The notes: generated by a model not told the origin, from the sequence alone. DNA of 64,000 nt from Ceratotherium simum simum (GCF_000283155.1 NW_004454177.1:28323675-28387674); one strand, 5' to 3'. Shown: positions 12,101-24,774, counted from the first letter of the stretch. Numbers and translations: made by a program.

Positions 12101-13879
12101 AGATTTCTTTTGTGCTAAGAGGTAATATCTTAGGGGCCTTAGAAATGTAGATAGAAAAGTAAGTCGAGATGAAAAAAAGAGAGAGACAATTAAAAGCAGT
12201 ACGAAGTAGGATATGATCAATGCTGACAGATGCTACCCTGGGGAAGAGTTTCCTTCGTTTGTTCATTTTTAAGTATTTAGAATTAAAAATTAAAACTAGA
12301 ACATGCACATAATCTTATATTTAAATACCACACTTATCACATCACATTTTAGAATAAATGGAAATTTACTTAGCAGATCTCCACAACTTGTGCAGACATG
12401 AGCAAGGAAATTTTAAAGGAAGGATAAACAGGTTTTTGCAAATCATTAAAATCTTTATAAAGCAGTGATATGGTTATTGCCCCCACAGCATTGATGATAT
12501 GAAATCTTTTTCAAGAAATCAATTTTCTATTTACAACTGTCTAATGTGACATAAAGGCAAACACTATATATATATATAATTCCAAACTGTGATTTGACAC
12601 AGAAACCCTGAGGAAAACGAAGTTAAATAAATTGAAAAATAAAATGATGGATGGAACCCTGAGAAGCGTGCAGCACACTGAACGCTGGCGGAGTTAATAC
12701 AGAGCACAATGTGGTGTGCCCCACCACACAAATGGGCAGCCCTGCAGCACTGCGCTGTGAACGCTACGAACAAAACCACCAAGAATTCCCAGGTGAGTGT
12801 GACCAATATTCCGTTTATTATGTGGGATCTAGTAACCAGCTGCAAAGTGAAGAGGAAAAAGAAGAGAGAGATAAAAGACATCATTGTAGGGTGCAAGGGC
12901 CTAAAGAGGAGTACCTGCATTTCAGTAGCTACTTTGAGCAGAGTAACTGTCTCTATTTCTCTATGCTTCTATTATTCTACTCTGTATGGGACAGGACTGG
13001 CAATTATCCTTCAGAAGCATTTACAATCACTTGCATTTTGGCAGGTGTTGTAAATTCAGAAACATGGACATTGCCACACATCCCACCTCTTTTCTGGGAA
13101 TGTTTCCTAACCCTCATCTTATTATAGTACTCTGTGGAATCTTCTAATTTTCTCAAGAACAGTATGTGCTAAATTCCCAAATAATTGTCAAGAAAAAGTT
13201 TGTTTCTATTCTTTCATTAAATTATTTAAAATATATCATGCTCTGCCCTATTCATAAAGGACCAGAAAAAATTCCATTGGATGGGGAAAGGGCTTTGTCT
13301 AACTCCCTGAGACTCTGGGTGTACCATTAAAGAGTTTGATAATCTCTTCTGAGTTCCAACAAGAAGGACCAGGCCAAGAATGTCTTAAAAGTATCTCATA
13401 ATGGTTCAAAGATTGGATTCTCCAAATTCTGAGCTAAGATTTCCTCAGCTGATAGAAAGAGCTTGATATGTCAAGTGACTCCTTTGAACTCAGTAAAAGT
13501 GAGTATATACTTGCTCTTTCTATCCAGTCCTCAAAGATTCCTTGAAACTACTTCTGGAAAGAAATACCTACTTAGAAGAAAATATGGGGGAAGGAAAGAC
13601 AAGGAATTCCAAAGGCTGTTAAAACCAGCTATGAGCAGTTATTACCAATCAGGGGCAGCTAAAGGGGTCTCCTTCTATTTCATGACCTGTTCAGTAGTAA
13701 AATTTCCATTTAAATCTTCCTTCTTGGAAGGTTTTATCACTATTCCATCATTTCAGATGCCTCTGGCAAGCAAAAGCTAATCTAATATGGCAGACTTTGT
13801 GCAAGTTTCTTTAGGTTACATGGAAGCAAAATAATACCTGAGTCTATTTACTATTCTAGAGACTCAAGAATTTAAAAAA
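12101..13879. other. Unassigned non-coding DNA, includes short (TA)n
   Basis: A short TA run lies at about 12567-12581. Open frames near 12.56-13.13 kb overlap each other on both strands and in more than one frame. They show no recognisable domain and are best treated as chance. Confidence 0.4.
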
Positions 13880-14099
13880 AAAAAGGGGGGTGGGGCCCAC
13901 CCCGTGGCCTAGTAGTTAAGTTTGGTGCGCTCCACTTCAGTGGCCTGGGTTCATGGATTCAGATCCCAGGCGGGGACCTACACCACTCTTCTGTCAGTGG
14001 CTGTGCTGTGGCAGCGGTTCATATACAAAAAGAGGAAGATTGGTAATAGATGTTAGCTCAGGGCGAATCTTCCTCAGCCAAAAAAAAAGAAAAGAAAAA
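13880..14099 (+). mobile_element. ERE SINE, + strand
   Basis: The head is ggcccaccccgtggcctagt, followed by agtttggtgcgctccactt, a degenerate B box (ttcagatccc), and the tail gaggaagattggtaatagatgttagctcaggg with an A-rich end. Divergence from the clean copies suggests an older insertion. The target duplication was not resolved, so the ends are good to about 10 bases. Confidence 0.93.
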
Positions 14100-15500
14100 G
14101 ATTTGGAAGCTACAAGGCCCTTAGAGTGAATGCTGGACTCAACTGGGTTCAATTTGTGGCTATAATTTTGCTGTGTATTCTGAGCACGGCTAAAATGCCA
14201 CAGAGTTAGATTTTTGGACATGAATTCCATAAATAAGAAAATAGCGAAATTTAAAGACAAAAAGAGTGAGATTAAGCTAAAGCATTGTTCTTAAAATATC
14301 TCACATTAGAGTACAATTCTCAACTCTTGTACGAGGCCCTTTTAGTACCTCAAAAATGGAAAGAAATCCAGTTTTTATTCATTTGTTCTACAGACAATGC
14401 AGATCTGTCACACGCTCCAATCACCCTGAAGCCTGAGGCCCCAGGTTGGGAAGAGTTGTTTTAAGATATCTTTAAACTGGGCATATTCCTCCTTACCTTT
14501 CCTATTTAATGATATGAACTCAGTAATGGCTTTCTTGCTTAAATGAATTCCTCCTTACGTTCTAAAATTCCTCGCATGAAGAAATGGAAATAATTTCACC
14601 TCTGAAAATACTATCTTTTCAAAAATCCCCTGAGTACAGGGATTTGGGATGATTTATGGGAACAACACTCATCTGAAGTAGTACATTGTCATAGCATTTT
14701 TTAATACGAATAATGATATAGCTCTTTTTCTTTCAGTAACTCTGCCCTATAATAAACTATCACCACACTACCCACGGATAATGATATAACAATTTTTTCC
14801 CAGCTATTCAAATTGCTTAATATCTGCAGACAAAAAGCAAATAGGATACCCACTACTTAAGTTATTTTGCTGTCTATCTGATGTCCTACATGTTGACATA
14901 CTCAGTCAGCCTGCAATTCTCAAACTCTTCTCAACTCTTCTATTACAGAATGTTCTAATGCCCTCTCGAACTTATCAAAGACAAGCCATCCACTGCGTGT
15001 ACCCCCTCAGATACAACCTAAAATGGTAGCTACACTCTTTCAACTTCAGGATAGAAAAAGGACCAGGTGACATTAACTTTACGATCTATTTATTACAGAT
15101 ACATAAAATAGGCTTCCTGATCCAGATCCTGGGTCCTGAATTAGTTTATGGCCTATTTCCTGTAACATAGGTGGATGAGAACTTGTTAAACTGATACCTT
15201 TACCCACAGACCTAAAAGACCCTTAAAGAACTATTGAAAGAGAGAGTTTACCAAGATTTTAAAGAAATTGTCAGCAAAATTCAACTAAAGGAGATAAGTC
15301 TAGCTATTTTTATGCCATCTGTTCCAATTTCATGCCTTACTACTTTTATAACCAAATAAGAAAGCTGATAAGGATTTCTGTTCTTGTTTTTCCCTGTAGA
15401 GCAAAATTTCCAGAGCCCTGAGTCAAATTTTTTTGTGTGTGACTCCTGGAAGACAAATAGGTGTCTGAGTTCAAGCACACAAGTGAATATTCTTAAAACC
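14100..15500. other. Unassigned non-coding DNA
   Basis: No gene or confident repeat assignment. The sequence is AT-rich with scattered stops in all frames. Confidence 0.4.
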
Positions 15501-15504
15501 CACT

Positions 15505-15537
<33 letters not shown>

Positions 15538-15540
15538 CCC
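15501..15540 (+). repeat. (CA)n microsatellite
   Basis: An interrupted CA dinucleotide tract broken by one TATA unit and ending in a short C-run. It is likely length-variable between individuals. Confidence 0.92.
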
Positions 15541-16604
15541 CCATGTCTAAGCTGCTAAATCTGGAACATTCCTAACAGGAAACAAAAACAAAACTGATGA
15601 AAGAAGAGGACTAGAGGGGAGCGGCTACAGCCAAAGGCTGCATCTGCCCAAGAAAACGGGTCACACTGACAGGTTTTATCAAATGGGTGCTTAGAATTCT
15701 GCATGACAGCTGTACAAAGCTCTTCACTTCACTTTCCTGCTGAAAAATAGCAGCTGCTCAGGGTGTAATAGATCCTAGCCCTGGTAAGTAAAACCATCTC
15801 ATCCTTGAAAGACTTGAGGGCGAACTCCAGTCCCATCTTAAAAACACCCCAGCCATGTCTTCTGTTCTCCATCCCTTACGTGAAAAATCCCCAAAGGAAG
15901 AGGTGATGAAAGCAGGTTGACGACCTTCTCCTTTAAAAACTGGGGAGGTCATTTAGGTCCCCTCCAGCATTTAGGAAAGCTCACTCCACTAGTTTTCAAT
16001 GACAGGTCTGGTTCCTTTCCAATTCATTTCAACTCCACAGCATTTCAAGTAACTTAGAAGCCATAAGATTACTTACAAGCTGTTCAATGTAGAGAAAGGT
16101 ATCAGCTCTTTCTGAAGTGCTGAGTTTTGAGCACTAAATACTCCTACGCTACCGCTCCAAGGTGGAACTCTTCTTGTGTCATCTAACATATATAAAGGTA
16201 AGACAGGAACTTGAAGGTACAGTTCTCTTCTTGGCTTATAATACTCATTACATGTCCATTACGTGGTCTCTTTGGAAATTTTAGCCCACTTCCTATTTAT
16301 TACCCATGGCACAATCAGCCCTGATTATAAAGTGGCCGGTGTAGGTGCTGACCCAAATTACTGCCATTTTAAGTGTCAAAGGGGGAAACTTCCTCTTTAT
16401 TAATTAACATACCCTCTGTCATTCATTTAAATTGTATTTTTCTGCTTTAAATGTCAAAAGGCTCAATCTTATGCAACAGCAGAAAGTTCAGAAGATTTCC
16501 ATAATGTATTTCCCGTTCTTCCCTTTTCTTACTTCCTGAGAACCGTTTGAACCATTCTATTCTTTATTTTTCTTAAACAAATAATATTTGGAATAATGAG
16601 TCAT
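15541..16604. other. Unassigned non-coding DNA
   Basis: Nothing recognisable as a gene, RNA or confident repeat. Confidence 0.4.
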
Positions 16605-16725
16605 AAGAATTAAAGATGTATTTTACAGATGCAGAAGCATGCTTAGAGGGGTGAAGCTGCTTGCCCAAGATTACACGGCTAAGGAAGTGTCAGATCAGGC
16701 TCTGAGAGGCGGCCAGACTGGCCAC
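16605..16725 (-). repeat. MIR SINE fragment, antisense
   Basis: The + strand shows the complement of the MIR core: attttacagatgcagaagca, then ggtgaagctgcttgcccaag followed by attacacggctaaggaag. Confidence 0.8.
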
Positions 16726-16752
16726 AGCTATTTCCTGCCCCAAAATCCCCAA

Positions 16753-16772
16753 CCACACACACACACACATAT
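16753..16772 (+). repeat. Short (CA)n tract
   Basis: A short perfect CA run beside the antisense MIR, ending in catata. Confidence 0.85.
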
Positions 16773-16879
16773 ACTAACCACATTCCTCTTTTCTCACCTA
16801 ACTCTGTTAATGTCATCCAAACTCTAATCCTTCAGCTTCCCCCCACCCCCATACTGAATCAGTGGCCCAACTGTTGGTT

Positions 16880-17570
16880 CTCCTTCCACAATGTCCTTGG
16901 TCTCTGGTCCCCATCTCCATTCCACCTCCTCAAGGTCCATCCCTTACTACCTTCATCCTAACTTGCCTGCCTCTTATGTGTCTGTCTCTCTCTGCCCTCA
17001 CGTCCCTCCAATCCATCGTGCACACTACACTGCCTCCAGAAAACTCTACTCTAATCATGGTTCTCATAATTATGCCAAGATGCTCACTTTTTTTCCAGCA
17101 AAGCCTGACTGCCTAATGAATAAAGTCCAAGCTCCCTCCCTGACATCCACGACTCTTCAAAATCTGGCTCTGATTTTCTCTCCCACTATCATCCTCCACA
17201 CAACCAACACTCCAATCAAATGAAACCTGCACAGTCTCCCTCCTGTCACCTCTGTGCCACCAGTCCCCGGCCTCTGCTCATGCTGCTGTACCCAGGTGGA
17301 ACATCCCTTCTTGGCACAGTCAAGACTGTAGCTAATTCAAATTATTTATCCCACGATCCCTCAAGCCAGGGTGAAGTCTCCCTGGTCTGAACTTCATAGC
17401 AGTTGGATCCCTTAGGGGTCTTGCCATAGTATACCCGGTGTTTCATTTCTCCTGTAAATGACTTACTTCTCCCACTCAAGAAAGCAGCGAGTCTGTGTTT
17501 GTTTCATTTGTGTGTCCATCTCAGTTGTAACACAACGTAGGGCACACAGCAAGCACTCGCCGTTATTGTT
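16880..17570 (+). mobile_element. L2 LINE 3' fragment, sense
   Basis: The order of features matches the 3' third of L2. First comes decayed ORF2 C-terminal coding sequence (ctccaatccatcgtgcacac, then cctgactgcctaatgaataaagtcca). The 3' untranslated part follows, with cctctgctcatgctgctgta and a short terminal segment ending acacagcaagcactcgccg. The frames are broken by stops and indels. It is an ancient inactive copy. Confidence 0.8.
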
Positions 17571-18892
17571 CCGAAAAATGTATTTAGGATCATAGAGACT
17601 GGCTCCCTCTGTTGGAGCATATTTATACCCAGAGCCAAGCACAGCCTGCTACACATCAGCCGAGAATAAAAGTGTGTTATGGAAGTAGGAGAGCAATTAG
17701 GCACTTTGTCATCCTGGGGCAATCTGAATAATAAAACATGGTAAAATAGAAAAGGTATTGGGATATATGGGGTGGGACGCTAGAACCGAGTTTAATGTTC
17801 CTGGTTCCAGATAAAATTTCCAAGCAAAATGGGGGTTGGGGTGGGGTGTGTTCTGAGTGAAAACTGATTATATAATGGGCCCCTTTGACCAGGAAACCCT
17901 GGTATGCAAACAGCTAAGCCACTCAACAAATACCTTCAGAGTCCATGGAAAAATAAAATGCTCCATCATAATTAGATTATATTGTTTATTAAAATACAGT
18001 TCCAACTGCACCCAAAGTAATCTTGAATGGAGCTGAATCTCAGCATTCAGCAATGATTTAGAAGGGGGAAATAGGGTTATGGAATTTGTGAGTTTTCAAT
18101 CACATTTCAATCTGATTTCTCTTTCCCGTGTCTTCCGTTGCTTGTCTCTCTCCCCGTCCAAGCTCATTCTTCAAAGGCTACACTGGAAGGCAGGAGTTCA
18201 TAGTCTTGAAGAGAAATGGAAGAGGTTGCGGGATTCACTTTTTTGTTGTTATTTTTTTAAAGGCTTTTCCTTACTAAAATTTTGAGAGATGGAAAATCCA
18301 TTAGGTAATTATGTCCAACCCAAGAGACCAATTCAAGATTGTTCCCTACAGTTCACTCTCCAGCAATTTTCCAGTCCACTTCCCTGGGGAAATGTTAAAG
18401 TTGTCTCCCCCATAGCTACTTTCAAATTTAACCTGAACCTGGTAGGACTGTAAAGCTTTAAATGTAAACTTTATAACAAGACCTGAGCTGAAATTGCAAA
18501 CAGCTATGAAAACCAGGATCTCTGCTTTTTGCAAGGGGGCAAAACAATCCTAGGCACAAACGGAAAAGACCATGTCAGGCTTTCACGCATTTCTGGGTTA
18601 ATCTCACCATAGCTGCTCTCTCCAGAAAGCCTCAACACACGGAATTTATTTTTTGGTGTCATCATCTCAGAAGAAGTGACAACTTCTGAGCTGGGGCACA
18701 AGGTTTTTATTTGGAATTTTTCTAAGTCGACACCAGAATGGTCAAAAGCAGGCTACAGACTTCTAAAATTCTCAAAAAAACTAGTAAGGGAGAGGAATAA
18801 GGTTCTCACCATCCTAGGACCTGTTGCTAGTGTTACAAGGAATCCAGGTTTCCTAAAGGCTGAGATTATGTGATTTATAGCCTAATCGCGGT
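17571..18892. other. Unassigned non-coding DNA
   Basis: No gene or confident repeat seen. A G-rich patch (gggggttggggtggggtg) lies near 17830. Confidence 0.4.
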
Positions 18893-19100
18893 AAAGTGTA
18901 CAGCGCTGGGATCTGAGTTCCAATTTTGGCTCCACATTTTATTAGCTGTATAATCTCAAAAAAATTAAGTAACATCTCTAAACCTCTGTTTCTCAACTAC
19001 AAAATGGGCCTAATAATACCTACCTCAGAGAACTGTGATGATTTTGACACAACACAAATAAAATGTTTAGCACAAAACATCCTGTGCCCAGAGTAAATCC
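18893..19100 (+). repeat. MIR SINE, nearly full length
   Basis: From the 5' part (gcgctgggatctgagttcca) through the core (tattagctgtataatctcaa, then taacatctctaaacctctgtttctc) to the 3' half (aaatgggcctaataatacct) and the variable tail. It is among the most complete MIR copies here. Confidence 0.88.
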
Positions 19101-19904
19101 ATAGTGAATGTTAATGGTTAGAAAAGCACTTTGATTAATATTAAACCTACTAGAACCACAGCACCTTGCATTTAGAAAAGGCTTGATTCACAGGTGCCCA
19201 ATGACACCTGAGGTTTCTAATTCTCTATCTCCTTTTTATTTATTTATCTCCTTGTTTGTTTGTAATATTAACAATCTTAAATTTGGAGGGCATCTTTTAT
19301 CTTATGACTGACAGTGCTTTATAAAACTTACAAATGAGTCATATGCAACCTTGCTTTCTTGGAAACTCCTTGACTATAAATGCCAAACATTTAAAGCATT
19401 CCCTCTGTCACTGAGGGAAACCATGAGCATTTTAACAGTGCGTGTGAACTAAATGTGCATTCTTTCTAGGGTGGGCTCCACTGGATGCCCACCTTCCTCC
19501 TGGAACAACATGCCCTGCTCCATAAAAGATCTATCTGCCCTACCAACAGATGGATGCCACATCCGTTCAAAGTGGAACTGGAAAAAGGTGAAACAAAAAA
19601 ACCAAAGATACTGATAGACTTTTGTATTTTGTTGATCAGCTTTTCACAAAAGTTAAGGGTATTTGCATCAGAGCTCAACATTCCAGTTTTACTTGATTTT
19701 CTTGCTGTAATGAGGTAGATGCCACCTCTACATTTCAATTATTTGGGCAATGAATGCCATCTCTGGTTTCAACCACTCCTGACATCTTTGTCATAGTAAA
19801 GGTCCTGCTTCTAATTAGTGACAGTCTAAATATACATGACAGCGGAATTTCTCGTTACTTGGTCTTAGAGCAGGTTCATTCATACTTACTCCTCAAATGT
19901 TGAG
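19101..19904. other. Unassigned non-coding DNA
   Basis: No gene or confident repeat. Overlapping opposite-strand open frames at about 19.47-19.74 kb look like chance. Confidence 0.4.
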
Positions 19905-20100
19905 CACTCACCATCTGCCAGATCCCCCATGCATATGCATAAAATTCTATAGGGTAGGTGCTATTATTATGCTTTGTTCACAGAGAAGGACATTAAGACA
20001 CAGAAATGTTAAGTAAATTTCCAAAGTCCTAAGAGCTGGAAAGGGCAGAGCCAGGCACAACCCAGGGCAGCATGTTCTTAACTACTCCATAAGACCACCT
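19905..20100 (-). repeat. MIR SINE, antisense
   Basis: Complement of MIR: tagggtaggtgctattattat, then acagagaaggacattaagac, then ccaaagtcctaagagctgga and the degenerate 5' region. Confidence 0.85.
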
Positions 20101-20175
20101 CCTTCATATCCAAAGGGTCCTCAACAGCTCCTCTTCACTGATAAAAATGCAGAAATCTGATTGTTTCAGCAGTCA

Positions 20176-20440
20176 GTCATTTATTCATTCATTCATTCAT
20201 CCAATATGCTTTTTTAATTGAGTCCCTACTACCTGGCAGGGACTGTGCAAGACAGTGGGGATCCAGTAATGAAGAAGACAAACATCGTATCTGCCCACAA
20301 GGCGTTTATAAGCTAATGAGGGATTTTTATTCTAAAAAAATCCTAAAATTAAAAATTATCCAAATAATTAAATAAAATTTACCAAAGAAAACCCTAAAAT
20401 TAAACATTATACAAGTAATTAATTAAATAAAGTCACGATC
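20176..20440 (-). repeat. L2 3' end, antisense, with (ATTC)n and AT-rich tandem repeat
   Basis: The short ATTC repeat (20178-20200) is the usual degenerate L2 tail. It is followed by the antisense L2 3' end (gagtccctactacctggcag, then gggactgtgcaagacagtgg). At 20340-20438 an AT-rich unit of about 50 bases beginning cctaaaattaaa is present twice with moderate divergence. Confidence 0.8.
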
Positions 20441-22744
20441 ATTGCCACAAGCCTGGGGAGGACCCTATGAAAGGATTTAGCAGAGGGCCCCATCCTGGTC
20501 TGCAGGACCAGAGAAAACAGATCTCTGAGGTTGTTGATGAGGTCATTAGCCAGGGTTAACTTTAGTCACAGCATCTATGAAGGCAGAGTGCTCACTGGAT
20601 TTGTTGCTGCAACATTTTGATTCCTGCCCGGTGGAATTGTTCAGCCAATTGCTGATTTTTTTTTTTTAATAATACAAGAGGGCTGCCAATAAAGTTTCAA
20701 AATGCCAATCTTCCTTCCACCTTTCCACAGCTGTCTATATATGCCTAGGAATTGACTAAGTTCCTATAATGGTTTCCATAGGGTAACATGTTATAAAATG
20801 CTATCCCCAGCCCTAAAATCTTAAGTATTCTTGACCTTCTAGTCTTGCATCCAACATTAGTTTGGGGTTTATCTAAGGCTCCTCCCTACCTAATGATTCA
20901 AAATTTTATTATATAAAAGCTTTAATATATAGCAATCCGTTATTTTTCTCAAATGCTCAGTGGACAGGGTTAATATTTCCAGCCAGCAAGATCTTAACTG
21001 TTTGACATTTCTTTTTTACACTTTGTCCTTTACACTCTTTCTAAAATGCATTAATACGATGTTTTATCTCAGTAACAGTCTGAGGAATAAAATAAAACTG
21101 ATCTCTGATTAACTCAGGATCTTCTATCCTTCTGCGAGATTTCTCAGGATATCAACATTTCTTAAATCGTGTCTCATTGCCCATATTTGGATGTGGAGAC
21201 TAGGGCCCTTGGTGTGAGAGAGGTAGTATAGACGCCAGAGAGAAGGCAGCATTGCTGGATGTCCACTTTGCCTCCCCCTTCCATCTCTCAGCAAGAAGCA
21301 CACATACTGGGTAGAAAAGACAAGGGGATAACATAAGAACTCTTAACCCAGAGCCCACCAGAAGTATGGGGTGCTCCCCTTGCAATCGGAGATTTGCTTT
21401 CATCTACTTCAAATCTGGAGCTTCCCTGGAAGATTTCAATGTCAAGAAAGGATGCCACTGCTTTAAAAGGTTAGAGAACTACTGATATCTGATATGAATT
21501 AGTTCAAGTATCCAAATCCAGATGAATTAAATCTCAGAGTGATCTAGAAATTTGCAATGTGATCTTTCAGGCCAAACTTCATCAACAGTAGAAGACTGGA
21601 AATCTTTTCTAAAGCCCTTCCAACTTGAGATTCTATAACTCAATGAAAGTGCTGTCAGCCTGGACCACTTACCTTGGATGTTTCTACAGTAAACAAATTC
21701 CTCACACAGGCTGACTTTCTTAAGACTTGCCTCTTAGAAAAGTACTGAGATTAAAAATTATGGCTAAATCATGGTTACAATTTTGTTTAAGAACAGAATT
21801 ACTTCACATTAAAAGAAACCCGAGTTACTGTTGAAGAACTGCTCTCTATAAATTCCAAGTACTGAATAATTATCCTTAAGCTTTCCAGTTGGTTTTCTTT
21901 CCAAAGGGCCAATAAATATGTCCTAGGTGCCCCTGGCAAATGAAAGCACCAAGCCCCATTCCAAGGAAAAACTCAGAGCAGAAACCAAGGAAATAAGCAG
22001 GATGGATGAATAAGAACAAAGGGCAGTGCTGTTAACTATGAAGTCAGTGTTTTACATGACTTGTTTAAATATACTAAGGAGAGGACAAATCAACTGAAAG
22101 GATCCCCCCTGAAAAAGAAGACGGACCAAATCTGAAGTGCACTGGTAGAAGGAAGAGAAGCAGAAGCCATCCAGGAGATGGGGAGGGGAAGAAGGGGTAC
22201 AGCTCTATTATGGCGTGATAGACCAATTGTGCTCCCTCTGAGTGGATGTATTACCCAGATCCACTCAGCAACATGGAACAGGGAAAACCAGCTTCAGCGT
22301 GATAGCGAGAAACAGCCAAACTTGTGAGGGTCCTGCCCAGGGCCTCCCACCACTGCCCAAACGGAATAAAAGATACACCTCGAGGCTGCTCCCTGGGCAA
22401 TGGGGGAGAGGTGAGTCAGTCTATGCAACGGGCACCGGCTCCCACAAAACACTGCTTGATTCAGGCAAAAAGGCAGCAGTAGAAGGAAAGTATGGCAATA
22501 ATTTCAGAAGGAGCGGGATGTACTTTGGCTTGACTGCTGATCTCAGAGTGATAGTCCAGTCCCCTGGGAAAAACAACAGGGAATATTTGTGACTTACTCC
22601 TCCCTACCCAGAGTTCTATAGGGCAGGTGGGGAGGAGGGAGGCTGGTGAAGAGATCCTTTTCCAAGAGATTCCAGGTGGGGATTCCGAGAGAAGTAATTA
22701 GTTATTGCTACCTGAGGAAGATTTACCAGCACTTACTTGCTTAT
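20441..22744. other. Unassigned non-coding DNA
   Basis: No gene or confident repeat. The 116-codon + strand frame at 22242-22592 is the longest here but contains no recognisable domain and is not flanked by convincing splice sites. Confidence 0.4.
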
Positions 22745-22845
22745 TCTTTGCCAAGTAAATGGCCTGTCAGTGAGACTTAGGAATCTGTATTTTAGAGCTC
22801 CCCTGATTCTGATGCACAGCCAGATTTGGGAACCATAGCTCAGAA
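22745..22845 (-). mobile_element. MER5-type hAT transposon fragment
   Basis: The phrases gaatctgtattttagagctc and cctgattctgatgcacagcc, ending agatttgggaacca, match the antisense terminal part of MER5-type non-autonomous hAT elements. Only about half of the element is present. Confidence 0.7.
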
Positions 22846-23537
22846 AACAGCTTTTACACTTAGCATGTGACTGTTACAGACTAAGTCGGATAGGGCCAAG
22901 AAACATCAGGAGAAAGGAAAGGAAACGACACATGGTTCCAATGCAGTGCCTGCAGCCAAGTAAGTTCTTTGAGGTGTTGAGTTGACAAGTTTTAGAGGAA
23001 GACTGTTCTCTCCTTGATGTCACCTCAAAGAAGAACCATAAGCACAAGATTCCTGAGAACTGGCTGTCAAGTTCTAGTCCCAGCTCCGCGGCTGTTGAAC
23101 CACGTCACGTTGGGGCAATACAGTGGACTAGTGTAAATGAGATGACCAGAAAGGGGAGTTGAAGCTAAAGGAGTTCACCCCATTTGACTCATTTCACTGA
23201 CCCAGCACTGATCAAGATATACAACTTAATAGAAAGAGCTCTCAAATCCAAAGATTGTGCAGAAAGCTGCTCTTAGGTAAACATGTTAATTTTATTTTCT
23301 GCATTCTTCCCTCTGGCACTTCATTCCTCTCGGAGGTGTGGTTCTTTACTCCCCAGGGCCCATTCAGAAGCTCCAGCAACCAAGCGGCTTTCCACATTTC
23401 CGCATGTGGCATTTCTACATCTATCCATTTCCACATTTCTGATCAGTTCAAGGCCCCCAAAGCCTTGATATTTCACAAAGTGATAATTGTTGAAAATGGA
23501 ATAATATACAACACCAAATAATCTAATCACATTTTTT
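22846..23537. other. Unassigned non-coding DNA
   Basis: No gene or repeat recognised. Short overlapping frames on both strands near 23.25-23.53 kb look like chance. The last 15 bases are the left target duplication of the next ERE. Confidence 0.4.
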
Positions 23538-23781
23538 CTGTGTGTGAGAGGAAGATCAGCCCTGTGCTAATATCTGCCAATGCTCCTCTTTTTTTTTTTT
23601 CTGAGGAAGACTGGCCCTGCGCTAACATCTGTGCCCATCTTCCTCCATTCTATATGGGACGCCGCCACAGCATGGCTTGCCAAGCAGTGCATCGGTGCGC
23701 ACCCGGAATCCGAACCGGCGAACCCCGGGCCGCCGCAGCGGATCACGCTCACCCAACCGCCTGTGTCACCAGGCCGGCCCC
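23538..23781 (-). mobile_element. ERE SINE, minus strand, double-tail form
   Basis: On the + strand there are two successive tail modules separated by a T-run. The first is gaggaagatcagccctgtgc, the second gaggaagactggccctgcgc. The tRNA-like complement follows (cggaatccgaaccggcg), then the head complement ccaggccggcccc. A perfect 15-base target duplication, ctaatcacatttttt, lies at 23523-23537 and 23782-23796. CpG-rich and little diverged, so probably a young copy. Confidence 0.97.
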
Positions 23782-23989
23782 CTAATCACATTTTTTAAAA
23801 GTAACCAGTGAGTTTCTTATGTGAAACTTTCAAGTTTATTAAGGCAAAATAGGAAGGAAGATATGGTTTACCCAGTAAACCAATAGCACTTTCAACAAAT
23901 CAGTTTGTTCATAGGGTCTTTTCAGATCATAGATAATTCAAAGGTGGATGAAAGCAAATCAGATCTTGTTATTAACTATCTTTACCCCA

Positions 23990-24098
23990 AAAAACCATAA
24001 GTTTCATGAGGGAAGGACCTTGCCTGTCTTGTCCCCCATGTATCCCTGGAGCCTTCAGAAAGCCTGGTGCAAAGTAGGCATTCAAATTTCTATAATGA
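23990..24098 (+). repeat. L2 3' end, interrupted by ERE
   Basis: A sense L2 3' terminus: tttcatgagggaaggacctt, then cttgtcccccatgtatccct and aaagtaggcattcaaatttc. The ERE at 24099 landed near its 3' end, and the duplicated target repeats after the ERE. Confidence 0.75.
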
Positions 24099-24345
24099 GG
24101 GGCCGGCCCCGTGGCTTAGCGGTTAAGTGCGCGCACTCCGCTACTGGCGGCCCAGGTTCGGATCCCAGGCACGCACCCACGTGGCATCTCCGGCCATGCT
24201 GAGGTGGCATCCCACATACAGCAACTAGAAGGATGTGCAACTATGACATACAACTATCTACTGGGGCTTTGGGGAGAAAAAGGAGGAGGATTGTCAATAG
24301 ATGTTAGCTCAGAGCCCGTCTTCCTCAGAAAAAAAAAAAAAAAAA
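24099..24345 (+). mobile_element. ERE SINE, + strand, distinct 3' body
   Basis: The clearest copy in the window. The head is ggggccggccccgtggc, the A-box region tggcttagcggttaag and the B box ggttcggatcc at about 24155-24165. Its 3' body contains agcaactagaaggatgtgca and actatctactggggctttgg, which differs from the double-tail copies. It therefore represents another ERE subfamily, shared with the copy at 27720. The A-run is about 18 long. A 16-base target duplication, caaatttctataatga, lies at 24083-24098 and 24346-24361. Confidence 0.97.
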
Positions 24346-24774
24346 CAAATTTCTATAATGAAAAAGTTATTTATAATTATGAAATATAATTTGTGGGCCT
24401 TTATCCAGCAGATTTATCTTTTTAAAATTAGATTTCTACTTCAATTAATACTAAAATAAATATGAATTCCTTAAGCATACTACTGGAGAAGTGAGACATA
24501 AGGAAATGAGGTTAGGAAAAATATCTGGTTGTGGAAAATCTACAATCAGATCATCATGAGGTCATTTTATTTGAATAAGTTCATCATTATTTTCCATTGT
24601 TTTAAGAATTAAGTACCTACTTTTTTGTCTGCATGTAACATTCTAAATGTTCCTGAAGAAATTAAGACAAACAATTGGATGAATTCAATTAGTATAATAT
24701 GACACATACCACAGTTTTTAAAGAAAAACTACAATTTCCAACATACATACTTGGGTTCCATGACTTATCATGTG

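Noticed and set aside
12564..13127. Overlapping 114-138 codon frames near 12.7 kb
   Set aside because: Three frames overlap on both strands, no domain or splice signals are recognised, and the composition is like the surrounding non-coding DNA.
15501..15540. CA tracts as regulatory Z-DNA sites
   Set aside because: Simple microsatellites of ordinary length with no promoter context; no evidence of function.
17600..17622. CTCF-like motif ggctccctctgttggagc
   Set aside because: Two core positions deviate from the consensus. It is weaker than the match at 56420, so not listed as a feature.
20176..20202. ATTC repeat as a CRISPR-like or array structure
   Set aside because: It is the degenerate tail of an L2 element. 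Spacer-repeat structure is absent and the genome is mammalian.
22242..22592. 116-codon + strand frame
   Set aside because: No recognisable domain, no convincing acceptor or donor, and surrounded by non-coding sequence.
23567..23798. Several frames of 60-80 codons at ERE copies (also near 27.8, 40.7 and 56.8 kb)
   Set aside because: They are translations of SINE sequence. The same peptide phrases recur at each ERE in matching orientation.
24099..24200. tRNA-like gene
   Set aside because: The A and B boxes belong to the tRNA-derived head of an ERE SINE; it is followed by the ERE body and flanked by target duplications.
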